Below, piece by piece: positions 25,205 to 34,289 of a DNA stretch of 64,000 bases. The notes under the pieces are model-generated. The model saw only the letters and a list, made by a program, of their open reading frames with translations. It searched no databases and had not been told where the DNA came from. Source of the stretch: Cognatishimia sp. MH4019 (GTDB lineage: Bacteria > Pseudomonadota > Alphaproteobacteria > Rhodobacterales > Rhodobacteraceae); the NCBI RefSeq assembly GCF_020177595.1, contig NZ_JAHTBL010000010.1, positions 62,001 through 126,000 on the forward strand, given 5' to 3'. The first letter of the stretch is position 1. Every line of letters begins with the position of its first letter. A program made the position numbers and the translations under genes.

Positions 25205-25672
25205 ATGGCCGTCACGCTTGCTTTCTACAAAGGTCGCGCGAAGACGCGCTGGCACCGGTTTCAAGATGCATCTGTCCGGTTGGCGACCCGCAGCCGGTAT
25301 AGTCATGTCGAACTGATTGCTGGCACTGCGCTGCATGGTGTCACCACTCAGTGCCTATCGGCGTCTGGCCGGGATGGCGGCGTCCGCGTCAAGCGCATCC
25401 TGCTGAAGCCGGAAAGCTGGGATCTGGTCGAACTGCGGATCGATCCTGTCAATCCTGCCCAGTTCATCCACGACCGCATTGGCGCGCAGTATGACTATAA
25501 GGGCATTCTGCTGTCGCAGGTTTTGGCTCTTGGTCGTCACTATGAATCGCGTTGGTTCTGTTCGGAGATTTGTGCCGCTGCGCTTGATCTACCCAACCCA
25601 CAGCGCGTGTCGCCGCAGTTTCTGTTCGATGTCGTGACCTGGGGGCATCAAGGAATCGAGAACGCGGGGTGA
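25205..25672 (+). CDS. Permuted papain-like (YiiX-type) hydrolase
   Basis: A 155-residue protein. The ATG at 25205 is chosen because the upstream frame overlaps the holin gene. Active-site parts: the His in RYSHVELI (residue about 34) and the Cys in WFCSEICAAAL (about 121), in the permuted order of YaeF/YiiX NlpC/P60 relatives. Such genes are common at the end of alphaproteobacterial phage lysis modules and could trim peptidoglycan peptides or lipids. It is the last phage gene before the nirB fragment. Confidence 0.82.
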   Translation: MAVTLAFYKGRAKTRWHRFQDASVRLATRSRYSHVELIAGTALHGVTTQCLSASGRDGGVRVKRILLKPESWDLVELRIDPVNPAQFIHDRIGAQYDYKGILLSQVLALGRHYESRWFCSEICAAALDLPNPQRVSPQFLFDVVTWGHQGIENAG

Positions 25673-25790
25673 ACTCTGCCCAAAATTGCGGGACACCTTG
25701 CTGCTAACCTATTGATATGCTTAGGGCTGTTCTGAGATTCTGAGGGACACCAGCCCATTGATTTCATTGGTTTTTTCGGGAATTTGGTGG
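25673..25790. other. Prophage right boundary region (probable attR)
   Basis: Non-coding join between the last phage gene and the nirB fragment. It holds two copies of GGGACACC (25690-25697, 25744-25751) and two of TTCTGAG (25730-25736, 25738-25744), possible recombinase arm sites. A weak hairpin around 25755-25770 is followed by TTTTTT. NirB-like sequence begins near GDTVDPLSAVAALP, so the crossover probably lies at about 25,780 to 25,795. The core repeat cannot be defined without attL. Confidence 0.55.
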
Positions 25791-27028
25791 GCGACACTGT
25801 GGACCCTCTCTCAGCCGTTGCAGCCTTACCGCGTGATGCGGAAATCTGTGGCTGTAACGGCATTTCCAAAGGTCAGATCGAAGACGCCATCGCAGCAGGC
25901 TCGACGGATTTAGGGGCGATCAAGGCCACCACAAAGGCGTCTGCATCCTGCGGGACCTGCACCGGTCTGGTCGAGCAGGTTCTGGCGGTGTCACTGGGCG
26001 ATGCGTTTGTCATGCCGACCGCGCAACCGATGTGCGGCTGCACCGATATGACCCATGAAGACGTGCGCCGGATGATAAAATCGCAAAGGCTGACGTCGAT
26101 GGCAGAGGTCATGCAGGAATGCGGGTGGAAGACGCCGTGCGGGTGCCATGTGTGTCGCCCGGCGCTGAACTTCTATCTGCTGGCTGATTGGCCCTTGGAG
26201 TATCGCGACGATCCGCAAAGCCGTTTCATCAACGAACGTAAGCACGCCAACATTCAGAAAGACGGCACGTTCAGCGTTGTGCCGCGCATGTGGGGTGGAA
26301 TCACCAACGCCAACGAGCTGCGCGCGATTGCCGATGCGGCGGACAAATACAACGTGCCGACGGTGAAGGTCACCGGCGGTCAGCGCATCGACTTGCTGGG
26401 CGTCAAGGGCGAGGATTTGCCTGCGATCTGGGCCGATCTGAACGCGGCGGGCATGGTATCTGGCCATGCGTATTCCAAAGGCCTGCGCACAGTGAAAACC
26501 TGCGTTGGCACCGATCATTGCCGGTTTGGCACGCAAGACAGCACTGGTTTGGGGATCAAGCTGGAGAAGGCGCTTTGGGGCTCGTGGACGCCTCATAAGG
26601 TGAAGCTGGCCGTGTCTGGTTGCCCGCGCAATTGTGCGGAGGCGACCTGTAAGGATGTCGGCGTGATCTGCGTGGACAGTGGCTATGAGGTCAGCGTCGG
26701 TGGCGCGGCTGGTATGGACCTGAAAGAGACCGAAGCGCTGGCGAAAGCCGCGACCGAGCAGGAGGCGATTGATCTGACGATTGCCTTTGTCCAGCTCTAC
26801 CGCGAACACGCAAAGTATCTGGATCGGCCCTATAAATTCATCGCGAAATTTGGCCTCGATTGGGTGAAAGAGCGCGTTGTCGATGATTTGGACGAACGCG
26901 TGGCTTTGATCGAACGCTTCGAGCTGTCCCAATCCATCTATCGCAAAGACCCTTGGGCCGAGCATGCGGCGGAGAAAGCTGAAAGCTATCAGCCGCTGGC
27001 CAATTTGACTTTGGAGGCCGCAGAATGA
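25784..27028 (+). pseudogene. nirB: Nitrite reductase large subunit NirB, 3' half only
   Basis: The frame codes about 414 residues of NirB, which is normally above 800. Present: the BFD-type [2Fe-2S] domain (ICGCNGISKG, then SCGTCTG), a second Cys set (CGCTD, CGCHVC), the nitrite/sulfite reductase ferredoxin-like half-domain, and the siroheme-[4Fe-4S] motif (TCVGTDHCRFG, then SGCPRNCAEATCKDVG). Missing: the N-terminal FAD/NADH-binding half, which must lie left of the prophage if it still exists. The only start is a TTG without a clear ribosome site. Without the flavin half it cannot take electrons from NAD(P)H, so nitrite reduction is probably lost in the lysogen. It overlaps nirD by 4 bases. 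Confidence 0.88.
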
Positions 27029-27360
27029 CCGACTGGATTGATATTGCCGATCTGAACGATGTTCCCAAGCGCGGGGCGCGGGTGGTCAAGACGCGCGAAG
27101 GCTGCGTTGCGATTTTTCGCACGGGTGCGGATCAGGTTTTCGCGCTTGATAACACGTGTCCGCACAAGCAAGGACCCTTGGCCGAGGGTATCGTGCATGG
27201 TGCGTCAGTGACGTGCCCGCTGCACAACTGGGTGATCTCGCTTGAGACGGGCCTTGTGCAGGGCGAGGACGAGGGGCAGGTCGCGACCTATCCCGCACGG
27301 GTCGAAGGCGGGCGCATCCTGCTGGATGCCACGTTCCTGCGCGCGCGAGCGGTCGCATGA
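27025..27360 (+). CDS. nirD: Nitrite reductase small subunit NirD
   Basis: A 111-residue Rieske-like protein that partners NirB in cytoplasmic nitrite reduction. It keeps the typical pattern DIADLNDVPKRGARVV, then NTCPHKQGPLAEGIVHG and CPLHNWVISLETG; the CxH and CxxH positions are present as CPH and CPLH, so a [2Fe-2S] centre may bind. ATGA overlaps on both sides tie it to nirB and nasA. Its native promoter should lie upstream of nirB, beyond the prophage. Confidence 0.93.
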   Translation: MTDWIDIADLNDVPKRGARVVKTREGCVAIFRTGADQVFALDNTCPHKQGPLAEGIVHGASVTCPLHNWVISLETGLVQGEDEGQVATYPARVEGGRILLDATFLRARAVA

Positions 27361-29933
27361 GCGTGACCCGCACCACATGCCCCTATTGCGGCGTGGGCTG
27401 CGGGGTCTTGGCCGGTGCTGACGGCACGATCAAGGGCGATCCGGAGCATCCGGCGAATTTCGGGCGGCTCTGCTCGAAAGGGGCGGCTTTGGGTCAGACG
27501 ATTGATCTGGAGGGGCGGCTTTTGGCCCCGCAGATCGACGGGAGTGGGGCTAGCTGGGATGATGCGTTGCGGCTGACGGCAGACAAGTTCAGCGCCGCAA
27601 TCCGCGACTACGGGCCTGATAGCGTTGCGTTTTATGTCTCGGGCCAGATCCTGACCGAGGACTATTACCTCGCCAACAAGCTGATGAAGGGCTTTATCGG
27701 CTCGGCCAATATCGACACGAACTCGCGTCTTTGCATGGCGTCTTCGGTTGCTGGGCATAAGCGGGCGTTTGGGACGGATACCGTTCCTGGCATCTACGCC
27801 GATTTGGAGGAGGCGGACCTGATCGTTCTGGTCGGCTCGAATCTGGCGTGGTGCCACCCGGTGCTGCATCAGCGGGTGGCAGAGGCCAAAGCCAAGCGCC
27901 CCGAAATGCGGGTCGTGAATGTCGACCCGCGCCGGACAGCGACCTGTGATTTGGCCGATCTGCATCTGCGGATCACGCCTGATGGGGATGCGGCCTTGTT
28001 CAATGGGCTGCTGGCGCATCTGGCCGAAACGGATTGCGTGGATGCCGATTATGTGGCGCAGCATGTAAACGGGTTTGATGCCACTTTAGACGCGGCGCGC
28101 AGCTCTGATCCGATGGACAGCGGCGCAGATGCGGCTGATATTCAAGCGTTTTACCAGCTTTGGGCTGAAACGCAGAAGGTCGTGACGCTTTACTCGCAAG
28201 GGGTGAACCAATCGGCTTGCGGCACTGATAAGGTCAACACGATCCTGAATTGCCATCTTGCAACGGGCCGCATCGGCACTCCGGGATGCGGGCCTTTCTC
28301 GCTGACAGGTCAACCCAATGCGATGGGGGGGCGTGAGGTGGGCGGTTTGGCCAACATGCTGGTCAATCATCTGGATATCGAGAACCCCGCGCATCGCGCG
28401 GCGGTGCAAGGCTTTTGGGGCAGCCCGACGATTGCCGCACAGCCGGGTCTGAAAGCGGTCGATCTGTTTCAGGCCTGTGCCGACGGCCAGATCAAGGCGC
28501 TTTGGGTGATGTCGACGAACCCCGCCGTGTCGATGCCGGACGCGGATGGCGTGTCAGAGGCGATCCGCAACGTGCCGTTTGTCGTTGTTTCAGACGTGAT
28601 GGCGCGCACGGATACGGGCGATCTGGCGGACGTGTTGCTACCCGCTACGGCATGGGGCGAAAAAGACGGCACCGTCACCAATTCTGAGCGGCGTATCTCT
28701 CGCCAGCGCGCGTTTTTGCCCGCGCCCGGAGAGGCCCGTCCAGACTGGCGCACCATCGCGGATGTTGCGGCCTACATGGGCTGGGGTGCCTCCTTTGACT
28801 ATGAGGGCCCCGCGGATGTCTTCGCGGAATATGTGAGTCTCGGCGCAGCAACTCGCGACTTCGGAAAAGACCTTGATCTGAGCGTCTTTGCTGATGCGGA
28901 TTATGCCAATCTGCTGCCTACCCAATGGCCCGCCAACGATCACCGCTTCTTTGCAAAAGGTGGCTTCTATCACCCGGATGGCAAAGCGAAGATGGTGCCC
29001 GTCACGCCGCCCGCTTTGCCTGCAACAACAGGCTTCAAGCTAAACACCGGGCGCAATCGCGATCAGTGGCATACGATGACGCGCACAGGCAAAGCGCCTC
29101 AACTTGGGGCGCATCTGGCGGAGCCTTATGTGCAAATCCATCCCGATGACGCGGCAGACTTGGGGGTGGCCGAAGGCGATCTGGTGCAGATCAAGAACGG
29201 ACACGGGCAAGCGATCTTGCGGGCGCTGATCACGGACAGCACGGCCAAGGGGCAGCTTTTTGCACCGATGCATTGGACGCGTCAGCGCAGTGCGTCGTCG
29301 GCTGTGAATGCGGTGACGCCGCAGGTTGTTGACCCGGTCTCGGGCCAGCCAGCGTTGAAGGGCGGCATGGTGGCAGCGCAGCGGTTTGAAGCGGCGTGGT
29401 ATGTATTTGCGGCCTCAACGACTAGGATGGCCCCCTCGCAGGACTATGCCGCCGTCGCGCGTATCCCTACGGGTTGGCAGGCAGAGTTTGCGGGGCTGAC
29501 AACACCTGTGGACTGGTCTGATTTTGCGCGCGAGCTGACCCAACAGACGGGCGACGTTGCGGTGATGGAGGATTGTCCCAGCGGGCAGACTCGTATCGCG
29601 ATTACCCGCGATGGGTCTTTGCAGGCGCTGGTTTTCAGCAGCACACGCCCCGTTGCCTTGTCGCGCAGCCATGCGGTGTCGTTGATCGGCACGCAGGTGA
29701 GCGCGTTGCAAGCTTTGTCCGGGCGCGCGAGCATTGATCAGCCCGATCCGGGTGTCACGGTTTGTGCGTGTATGTCGGTCGGGATCAACACCATCCGGGG
29801 TGCGATCCGCGAAGGTGCTGGCAGCGTCGAGGCGATTGGCGCGAGGACCTGTGCGGGCACAAATTGCGGGGCCTGCAAGCCAGAACTGGCTGCATTGCTG
29901 AGCACTACAGACTTGCCGATGGCCGCCGAATGA
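27357..29933 (+). CDS. nasA: Assimilatory nitrate reductase catalytic subunit
   Basis: An 858-residue cytoplasmic molybdenum enzyme that reduces nitrate to nitrite. The N-terminal [4Fe-4S] site is CPYCGVGCG then LCSKG. The bis-MGD molybdopterin domains follow (NTNSRLCMASSVAGHKRAFG region, GRIGTPGCGPFSLTGQPNAMGGREVGG), then the C-terminal beta-barrel (NTGRNRDQWHTMTRTGK). The last 60 residues add a BFD-like [2Fe-2S] domain (VCACMSVG, then CAGTNCGACKPEL), as in NasA types that work with a separate electron donor. ATGA overlaps on both sides. Confidence 0.95.
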   Translation: MSVTRTTCPYCGVGCGVLAGADGTIKGDPEHPANFGRLCSKGAALGQTIDLEGRLLAPQIDGSGASWDDALRLTADKFSAAIRDYGPDSVAFYVSGQILTEDYYLANKLMKGFIGSANIDTNSRLCMASSVAGHKRAFGTDTVPGIYADLEEADLIVLVGSNLAWCHPVLHQRVAEAKAKRPEMRVVNVDPRRTATCDLADLHLRITPDGDAALFNGLLAHLAETDCVDADYVAQHVNGFDATLDAARSSDPMDSGADAADIQAFYQLWAETQKVVTLYSQGVNQSACGTDKVNTILNCHLATGRIGTPGCGPFSLTGQPNAMGGREVGGLANMLVNHLDIENPAHRAAVQGFWGSPTIAAQPGLKAVDLFQACADGQIKALWVMSTNPAVSMPDADGVSEAIRNVPFVVVSDVMARTDTGDLADVLLPATAWGEKDGTVTNSERRISRQRAFLPAPGEARPDWRTIADVAAYMGWGASFDYEGPADVFAEYVSLGAATRDFGKDLDLSVFADADYANLLPTQWPANDHRFFAKGGFYHPDGKAKMVPVTPPALPATTGFKLNTGRNRDQWHTMTRTGKAPQLGAHLAEPYVQIHPDDAADLGVAEGDLVQIKNGHGQAILRALITDSTAKGQLFAPMHWTRQRSASSAVNAVTPQVVDPVSGQPALKGGMVAAQRFEAAWYVFAASTTRMAPSQDYAAVARIPTGWQAEFAGLTTPVDWSDFARELTQQTGDVAVMEDCPSGQTRIAITRDGSLQALVFSSTRPVALSRSHAVSLIGTQVSALQALSGRASIDQPDPGVTVCACMSVGINTIRGAIREGAGSVEAIGARTCAGTNCGACKPELAALLSTTDLPMAAE

Positions 29934-30865
29934 GCATGGCGCCGTTCATACGGATCGTCGCCCAAGGCAAAGGGCGCGCGCGGTCGCTGACGCAAGACGA
30001 GGCAACAGAGGCGATGACGCTGATCCTGTCGGGCAAGGCCGAGCCTGAGGCGATTGGTGCCTTGTTGATGGTGTTGCGCCTGCGTGGCGAGACCGATGCG
30101 GAGATTGCGGGGTTCACCGCTGCGCTGCGCACCTCTGTTTGCAATGATTTGCCCCCCGTTGATCTGGATTGGCCGTGTTATTCGGCTGGACGAACACGTG
30201 GTGCACCGCTGTTCTTGCTGGCGGCGAAACTGGTGTCGCAGGCGGGTTACCGTGTGATGTTGCATGGGTCCAATCGATCGCGGCATAACCTGCGTGACGC
30301 CTTAAGCCAAACCGGGATATTGAGCGAAACGCTGAGCTATCACCCGCTGGATACTTTGAGCCCCGTGGCGCAAAGCCTGCTTGATCTGCGCGACACGTTC
30401 GGGCTGCGCTCGTGCATTAACACGGTGCTGCGGATGTGGAACCCGGCGGCGGCCAGTGCCACGGTACAAGGCGTGTTCCATCCGTCTTATCGCGGCCTGC
30501 AAGCCCGCGCTGCCAAGGCGTTGGGCCAGACAAACCTGAGTGTCATCAAAGGTGGTGGTGGCGAGTTTGAGCGCAATCCGGCGAAAGACATCGCTGTATT
30601 TGGCTTGCGGGATGGTGCGCATATCGAAGAGCGCGCCTCATCCCTGATTGACGAGACGCGCCGGTTGCATGAGCCGGATCAAGCGATTGATCTGGCGGGC
30701 TTTTGGTCAGGCGATCTATCGGATGAATTTGCCGAAGCGACCGTAATTGGCACTGCAGCTCTTGCGCTTTGGACGCTTGATGCGGCGCTGAGCATTTCCG
30801 CAGCTGATCGTTTGGCTGAACGGCTCTGGCAGTTGCGCCACGCCCCTGAAAGGAAAATCGCATGA
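29930..30865 (+). CDS. Glycosyl/phosphoribosyltransferase family 3-like protein
   Basis: A 311-residue relative of anthranilate phosphoribosyltransferase (TrpD/YbiB type), often found in nitrate assimilation operons of this group. The ATG at 29930 overlaps the nasA stop. The N-terminal helical domain (LSGKAEPEAIGALLMVLRLRGET) is the family 3 N-domain. The usual GTGGD phosphate loop is replaced by SAGRTRGAP, and the anthranilate contact residues are not kept, so it is probably not a TrpD enzyme. True substrate unknown. It overlaps cysG by 4 bases. Confidence 0.8.
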   Translation: MSMAPFIRIVAQGKGRARSLTQDEATEAMTLILSGKAEPEAIGALLMVLRLRGETDAEIAGFTAALRTSVCNDLPPVDLDWPCYSAGRTRGAPLFLLAAKLVSQAGYRVMLHGSNRSRHNLRDALSQTGILSETLSYHPLDTLSPVAQSLLDLRDTFGLRSCINTVLRMWNPAAASATVQGVFHPSYRGLQARAAKALGQTNLSVIKGGGGEFERNPAKDIAVFGLRDGAHIEERASSLIDETRRLHEPDQAIDLAGFWSGDLSDEFAEATVIGTAALALWTLDAALSISAADRLAERLWQLRHAPERKIA

Positions 30866-32259
30866 AGACGTTTCCGATGTTTTTGCAGATGAAAGGCCGC
30901 CGCGTTGTGATTGTGGGCGGGGGCGAGCAGGCGGCGCAGAAGACGCGGTTGATGCTGAAGACCGAGGCGCGGATTGAAATCCTGGCACAGGGGCTGGAAG
31001 AGGAGCTGCAAGCACTGGCCGAGGCGGGGCGCGTTACACATGTCACCGAACGTGTGACCCCTGCACATTTCGCGGACACCGCGCTGTGCTTTGTTGCCAG
31101 CGGGTGTCCGGGGGCGGATGCGGCGATGCACGCCTTGGCAAAAGCAGGCGGCGCGACCGTGAATGTCGTTGATCAGCCAGAGCTGTGCGACGCGCTTACG
31201 CCGTCGATTGTCGACCGCGACCCGGTCGTGATCGCGATTGGCACGGAAGGCACTGCGCCCGTTTTGGCGCGGCAGATCAAAACGCAGATGGAGCAAGCGC
31301 TGGAGCCGCGATTGGGGGAGTTGGCGGCTTTGGCGGGCCGTTTGCGCGGGGCTGCGATGGCGCGCTTGGCCCCACGCGACCGCCGAGATTTGTGGCGGTG
31401 GGTGTTCAACGACCTGCCGCGAAAAGCCTTTGCGCGTGGATCGGAACGCGAGGCGGCGCGGGCGATCAAGGACGCAATCCAAACTGGCGATTTCCGTGCA
31501 GACAAAGACGGCAGCGTGGCGTTGGTTGGCGCAGGTCCGGGCGCAAAGGACCTGATCACATTGCGAGGTGTTCAGCGGTTGCAGGAAGCGGATGTGATTT
31601 TCTATGACCGGTTGGTCGATCCCAAAATTCTGGAGCTGGCCCGCCGTGATGCGGAGCGGGTTTATGTGGGCAAAAAGCCCGGCTGTCATGCGTGGCCGCA
31701 GTCAAAGATTACTCAGATGCTCGTGGCGGCGGCCAAGCAAGGCCAGCGCGTTGTGCGTCTGAAATGTGGTGATCCAGGCATCTTTGCCCGCGGGGCCGAA
31801 GAGCTGAGCGCATTGACCGAGGTCGGGATCCCGGTCGAAATCGTGCCGGGTGTGACAGCAGCAAGCGGGGCCGCTGCAGCGTCTGGTCAGATGCTGACCC
31901 AGCGCGGCGAGATTGATCAGTTGATCCTGACGACGGGCCATCTGGATGATGGTCCGCGCGCGCCTGATTGGCTCGAGCAGCTGAAACCGGGCGCGTGCGT
32001 TGCGCTGTATATGGCGGTCTCTGCCGCGCCGATGATCGCGCGGAACCTGCGCCGCTCGCCTTATTGCGCATTGGTCGAGGTCGAGATCGTGGCGGATGCG
32101 CAGCGGGCGAACCAGAAGGTTCTGCGCTGCGCCCCGGACCAGCTGGCTGAGACGCTAAGTCAGAACGACATTCGCAACTCTGCGATGATCTTCCTGCGTT
32201 TGCCGAAATCGACGGTGCAACCGGCTCGACAGCCGCTCAGGGTTGTCGAAACCGCCTAA
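30862..32259 (+). CDS. cysG: Siroheme synthase CysG
   Basis: A 465-residue fused enzyme making siroheme from uroporphyrinogen III, the cofactor of NirB. Residues 1 to about 205 are the precorrin-2 dehydrogenase/ferrochelatase part (RRVVIVGGGEQAAQKTRLML, Rossmann loop; NVVDQPELCDALTPSIVDRD). From about 212 the SUMT methyltransferase starts (GSVALVGAGPGAKDLITLRG, YDRLVDPKIL, KCGDPGIFARGAEE, VPGVTAASGAAA). Last gene of the nas operon; convergent with tctA, with only 3 bases between stops and no terminator visible. Confidence 0.96.
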   Translation: MKTFPMFLQMKGRRVVIVGGGEQAAQKTRLMLKTEARIEILAQGLEEELQALAEAGRVTHVTERVTPAHFADTALCFVASGCPGADAAMHALAKAGGATVNVVDQPELCDALTPSIVDRDPVVIAIGTEGTAPVLARQIKTQMEQALEPRLGELAALAGRLRGAAMARLAPRDRRDLWRWVFNDLPRKAFARGSEREAARAIKDAIQTGDFRADKDGSVALVGAGPGAKDLITLRGVQRLQEADVIFYDRLVDPKILELARRDAERVYVGKKPGCHAWPQSKITQMLVAAAKQGQRVVRLKCGDPGIFARGAEELSALTEVGIPVEIVPGVTAASGAAAASGQMLTQRGEIDQLILTTGHLDDGPRAPDWLEQLKPGACVALYMAVSAAPMIARNLRRSPYCALVEVEIVADAQRANQKVLRCAPDQLAETLSQNDIRNSAMIFLRLPKSTVQPARQPLRVVETA

Positions 32260-32262
32260 ACC

Positions 32263-33774
32263 TCAATCACCGTCCGCAACACCTTGCGAGCGAAGCTTGG
32301 CGCGGCGGGCGCGGTAGCTGGGCAGGATCACCAAAATTACAGCGATCACCAGTAGACCAAGGGTCATCGGGCGCTCCCAGATGAAGGACACCCCGTCATA
32401 GAGCTGCATCGAGCGGGAGAAGTTATCTTCAAGCATGCCGCCCAGAATGAAACCGATCAACAGGGGGGCGAGCGGGTAATCTGCGAAGCGCAAGATCGTT
32501 GCGAAGATACCGAAGCCAACGAGTAGCAAAAGCTCGGTCGCGTTGTTCTGGCCGATATAGGCACCCATGAGGGTGAAGAACAAAATGAACGGGATCAGAT
32601 AGTTGCGCGGAACCGACAGGACCTTGGCGATGTATGGGATCAGCGGCAGGTTCAGGACAAGCAGCACCAGATTGCCGATGAACATCGACATGATAACGGC
32701 CCAAAAGACTTGCGGTTCGTCCAGCATCAGACGCGGGCCTGGGGTCACGTTCAGCGCGATCAGCGCGCCCAGAAGGATGGCCGTGGTGCCGGAGCCGGGG
32801 ATACCGAGCGTGAGCAGCGGCACGAAAGAACCGGTGCAGGCAGCGTTGTTTGCCGTTTCCGGTGCAGCGAGGCCTTTGATGGAGCCTTTGCCGAACTCTT
32901 CCTGCTCTTTCTTCGGCGCGATATTGCGTTCGACTGCATAGCCGAGGAAGGAGGCGATGGTTGCGCCTGCGCCGGGCAGGACGCCGATGAAGAAGCCTTG
33001 GATCGATTGTCGGCCAATGACGGGCGCGATGGATTTCGCCTCGGCCCGGGAAATGCGCAGGTCCTTGATTTCACCATCGGCAGAGCCTGCATCTTTGGGT
33101 TTCAGCACCAGGAACAAGGCTTCGGGCAGGGCAAACATGGCCATGGCGAGCGTGATGAAGCCAAAGCCCGATTGCAGGTCCATCAGACCCATCGTGAAGC
33201 GTGGCATATTGAAAAGCGCGCCCTCACCGACCGTGGCCATGATCAGGCCAAGCAGAGTCATCAGCATCGCTTTGGCGACTTGCCCCGTGCCAGCAAAGGC
33301 CGCAATGGCCGAGAGGCCGACGACCATCAGCGCGAAATACTCGGCAGAGTGGAAGAGGAGCGCGACGGAGGACAGTGCGGGTGCGAAGACCATCAGCAGT
33401 AGCGCGCCGATAGTGCCGCCTGCAAAGCTGGCAATGGCGGCGATGGTAAGCGCTTTACCCGCCTTGCCTTGTCGCGCCATCGGGTAGCCGTCGAAACTGG
33501 AGGCAACCGTGCCTGCCACGCCCGGCGCGTTGAGTAGGATCGAGGAGGTCGAGCCGCCAAAGATTGCTCCGTAATAGACGCCAGCAAGCAAGATCAGGGC
33601 TGCGGAGGGGTCGCCCATCGAGATGGCGACCGGGATCATGATGGCAATGATCGACATCGGGCCGAGGCCGGGCAGCATGCCGATGAACGTGCCGATCAGG
33701 CATCCGCCGATTACCATCAGCAGGTTCTGCAGGGATAGGGCGGTTTGAAGGCCGATCAGAAGTCCTTCGAGCAT
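32263..33774 (-). CDS. tctA: Tripartite tricarboxylate transporter large permease TctA
   Basis: A 503-residue integral membrane protein with about 11 to 12 hydrophobic spans. Family blocks are GTFIGMLPGLGPMSIIAIMIP near residue 30, GGSTSSILLNAPGVAGTVAS near 75, and the repeated LPGAGATIASFLGYAVE near 260, typical of the duplicated TctA fold. It carries the citrate-like substrate delivered by TctC, driven by ion gradients. tctB lies one base upstream. Confidence 0.95.
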   Translation of the reverse strand: MLEGLLIGLQTALSLQNLLMVIGGCLIGTFIGMLPGLGPMSIIAIMIPVAISMGDPSAALILLAGVYYGAIFGGSTSSILLNAPGVAGTVASSFDGYPMARQGKAGKALTIAAIASFAGGTIGALLLMVFAPALSSVALLFHSAEYFALMVVGLSAIAAFAGTGQVAKAMLMTLLGLIMATVGEGALFNMPRFTMGLMDLQSGFGFITLAMAMFALPEALFLVLKPKDAGSADGEIKDLRISRAEAKSIAPVIGRQSIQGFFIGVLPGAGATIASFLGYAVERNIAPKKEQEEFGKGSIKGLAAPETANNAACTGSFVPLLTLGIPGSGTTAILLGALIALNVTPGPRLMLDEPQVFWAVIMSMFIGNLVLLVLNLPLIPYIAKVLSVPRNYLIPFILFFTLMGAYIGQNNATELLLLVGFGIFATILRFADYPLAPLLIGFILGGMLEDNFSRSMQLYDGVSFIWERPMTLGLLVIAVILVILPSYRARRAKLRSQGVADGD

Positions 33775-33775
33775 A

Positions 33776-34261
33776 TCAGCCTCCTACCAAAAAGCCGGGG
33801 AGCGGGCGCAGGAAGATGCCCAGAACGACCTGAACCAGGTACCAGACGATGCCTGTGGCAATGCCGGATACGAGCAACATCATGATCCAGCGGCGCTCTC
33901 CCAGGATGAAGGAGCCGCCGGCAAGGAAACCCACGGTCGAGAACAGGAAACCCGCAGGCCGCAGCAGCAGCGCATAGGCAACCATGAGGCCAAGAAGCAT
34001 CAGCGCTTGGCCGATTTTGTAGTCGCCGAGGCGGCGGTAGTCTATGTCGCCAATCTTCGGTTCGCCCTTCTCGATACCGAGCAAAATGATGAGCGCTGCG
34101 ATAATGGCGAGGACTGAGAGCACCTTGGGAAAGGTCGACGGCCAGATCGGATTGCGCCGCATGAAGGGGGCAAGGGTGTCATCCATCGTGAACCAGGCAG
34201 TGTAGCCGTAAATCAGGCAGATGCCGAGCAAGACAAGTGCGATCCAGCGATCAAGCGCCAT
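33776..34261 (-). CDS. tctB: Tripartite tricarboxylate transporter small subunit TctB
   Basis: A 161-residue membrane protein with four hydrophobic spans (WIALVLLGICLIYGYTAW, VLSVLAIIAALIILLG, ALMLLGLMVAYALLL, IMMLLVSGIATGIVWYL). The start ATG at 34261 (MALDRW) has GGAGGG upstream; the longer frame is unlikely. It is the small partner of TctA. A strong terminator in the tctC-tctB gap should make it, and tctA, less expressed than the binding protein. Confidence 0.9.
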   Translation of the reverse strand: MALDRWIALVLLGICLIYGYTAWFTMDDTLAPFMRRNPIWPSTFPKVLSVLAIIAALIILLGIEKGEPKIGDIDYRRLGDYKIGQALMLLGLMVAYALLLRPAGFLFSTVGFLAGGSFILGERRWIMMLLVSGIATGIVWYLVQVVLGIFLRPLPGFLVGG

Positions 34262-34289
34262 GATGCCCTCCGGTCTAAAGTGAGAAAGG

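Larger units (their letters stand above)
1..25790 (+). mobile_element. Right part of a lambda/HK97-type siphovirus prophage
   Basis: Contiguous late phage genes run on the + strand from a P4-type primase through packaging, head, tail, host recognition and lysis genes. The order matches lambda/HK97 (terminase, portal, protease, capsid, connectors, tube, chaperone, tape measure, M, L, K, I, J, fibre, lysis). The left end, integrase and repressor are outside the window. The right end is placed where the nirB reading begins to resemble the family, near 25,785 to 25,795; the exact attachment site cannot be set without the left junction. Tape measure size and lambda-type tip genes indicate a long flexible tail. 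Confidence 0.93.
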
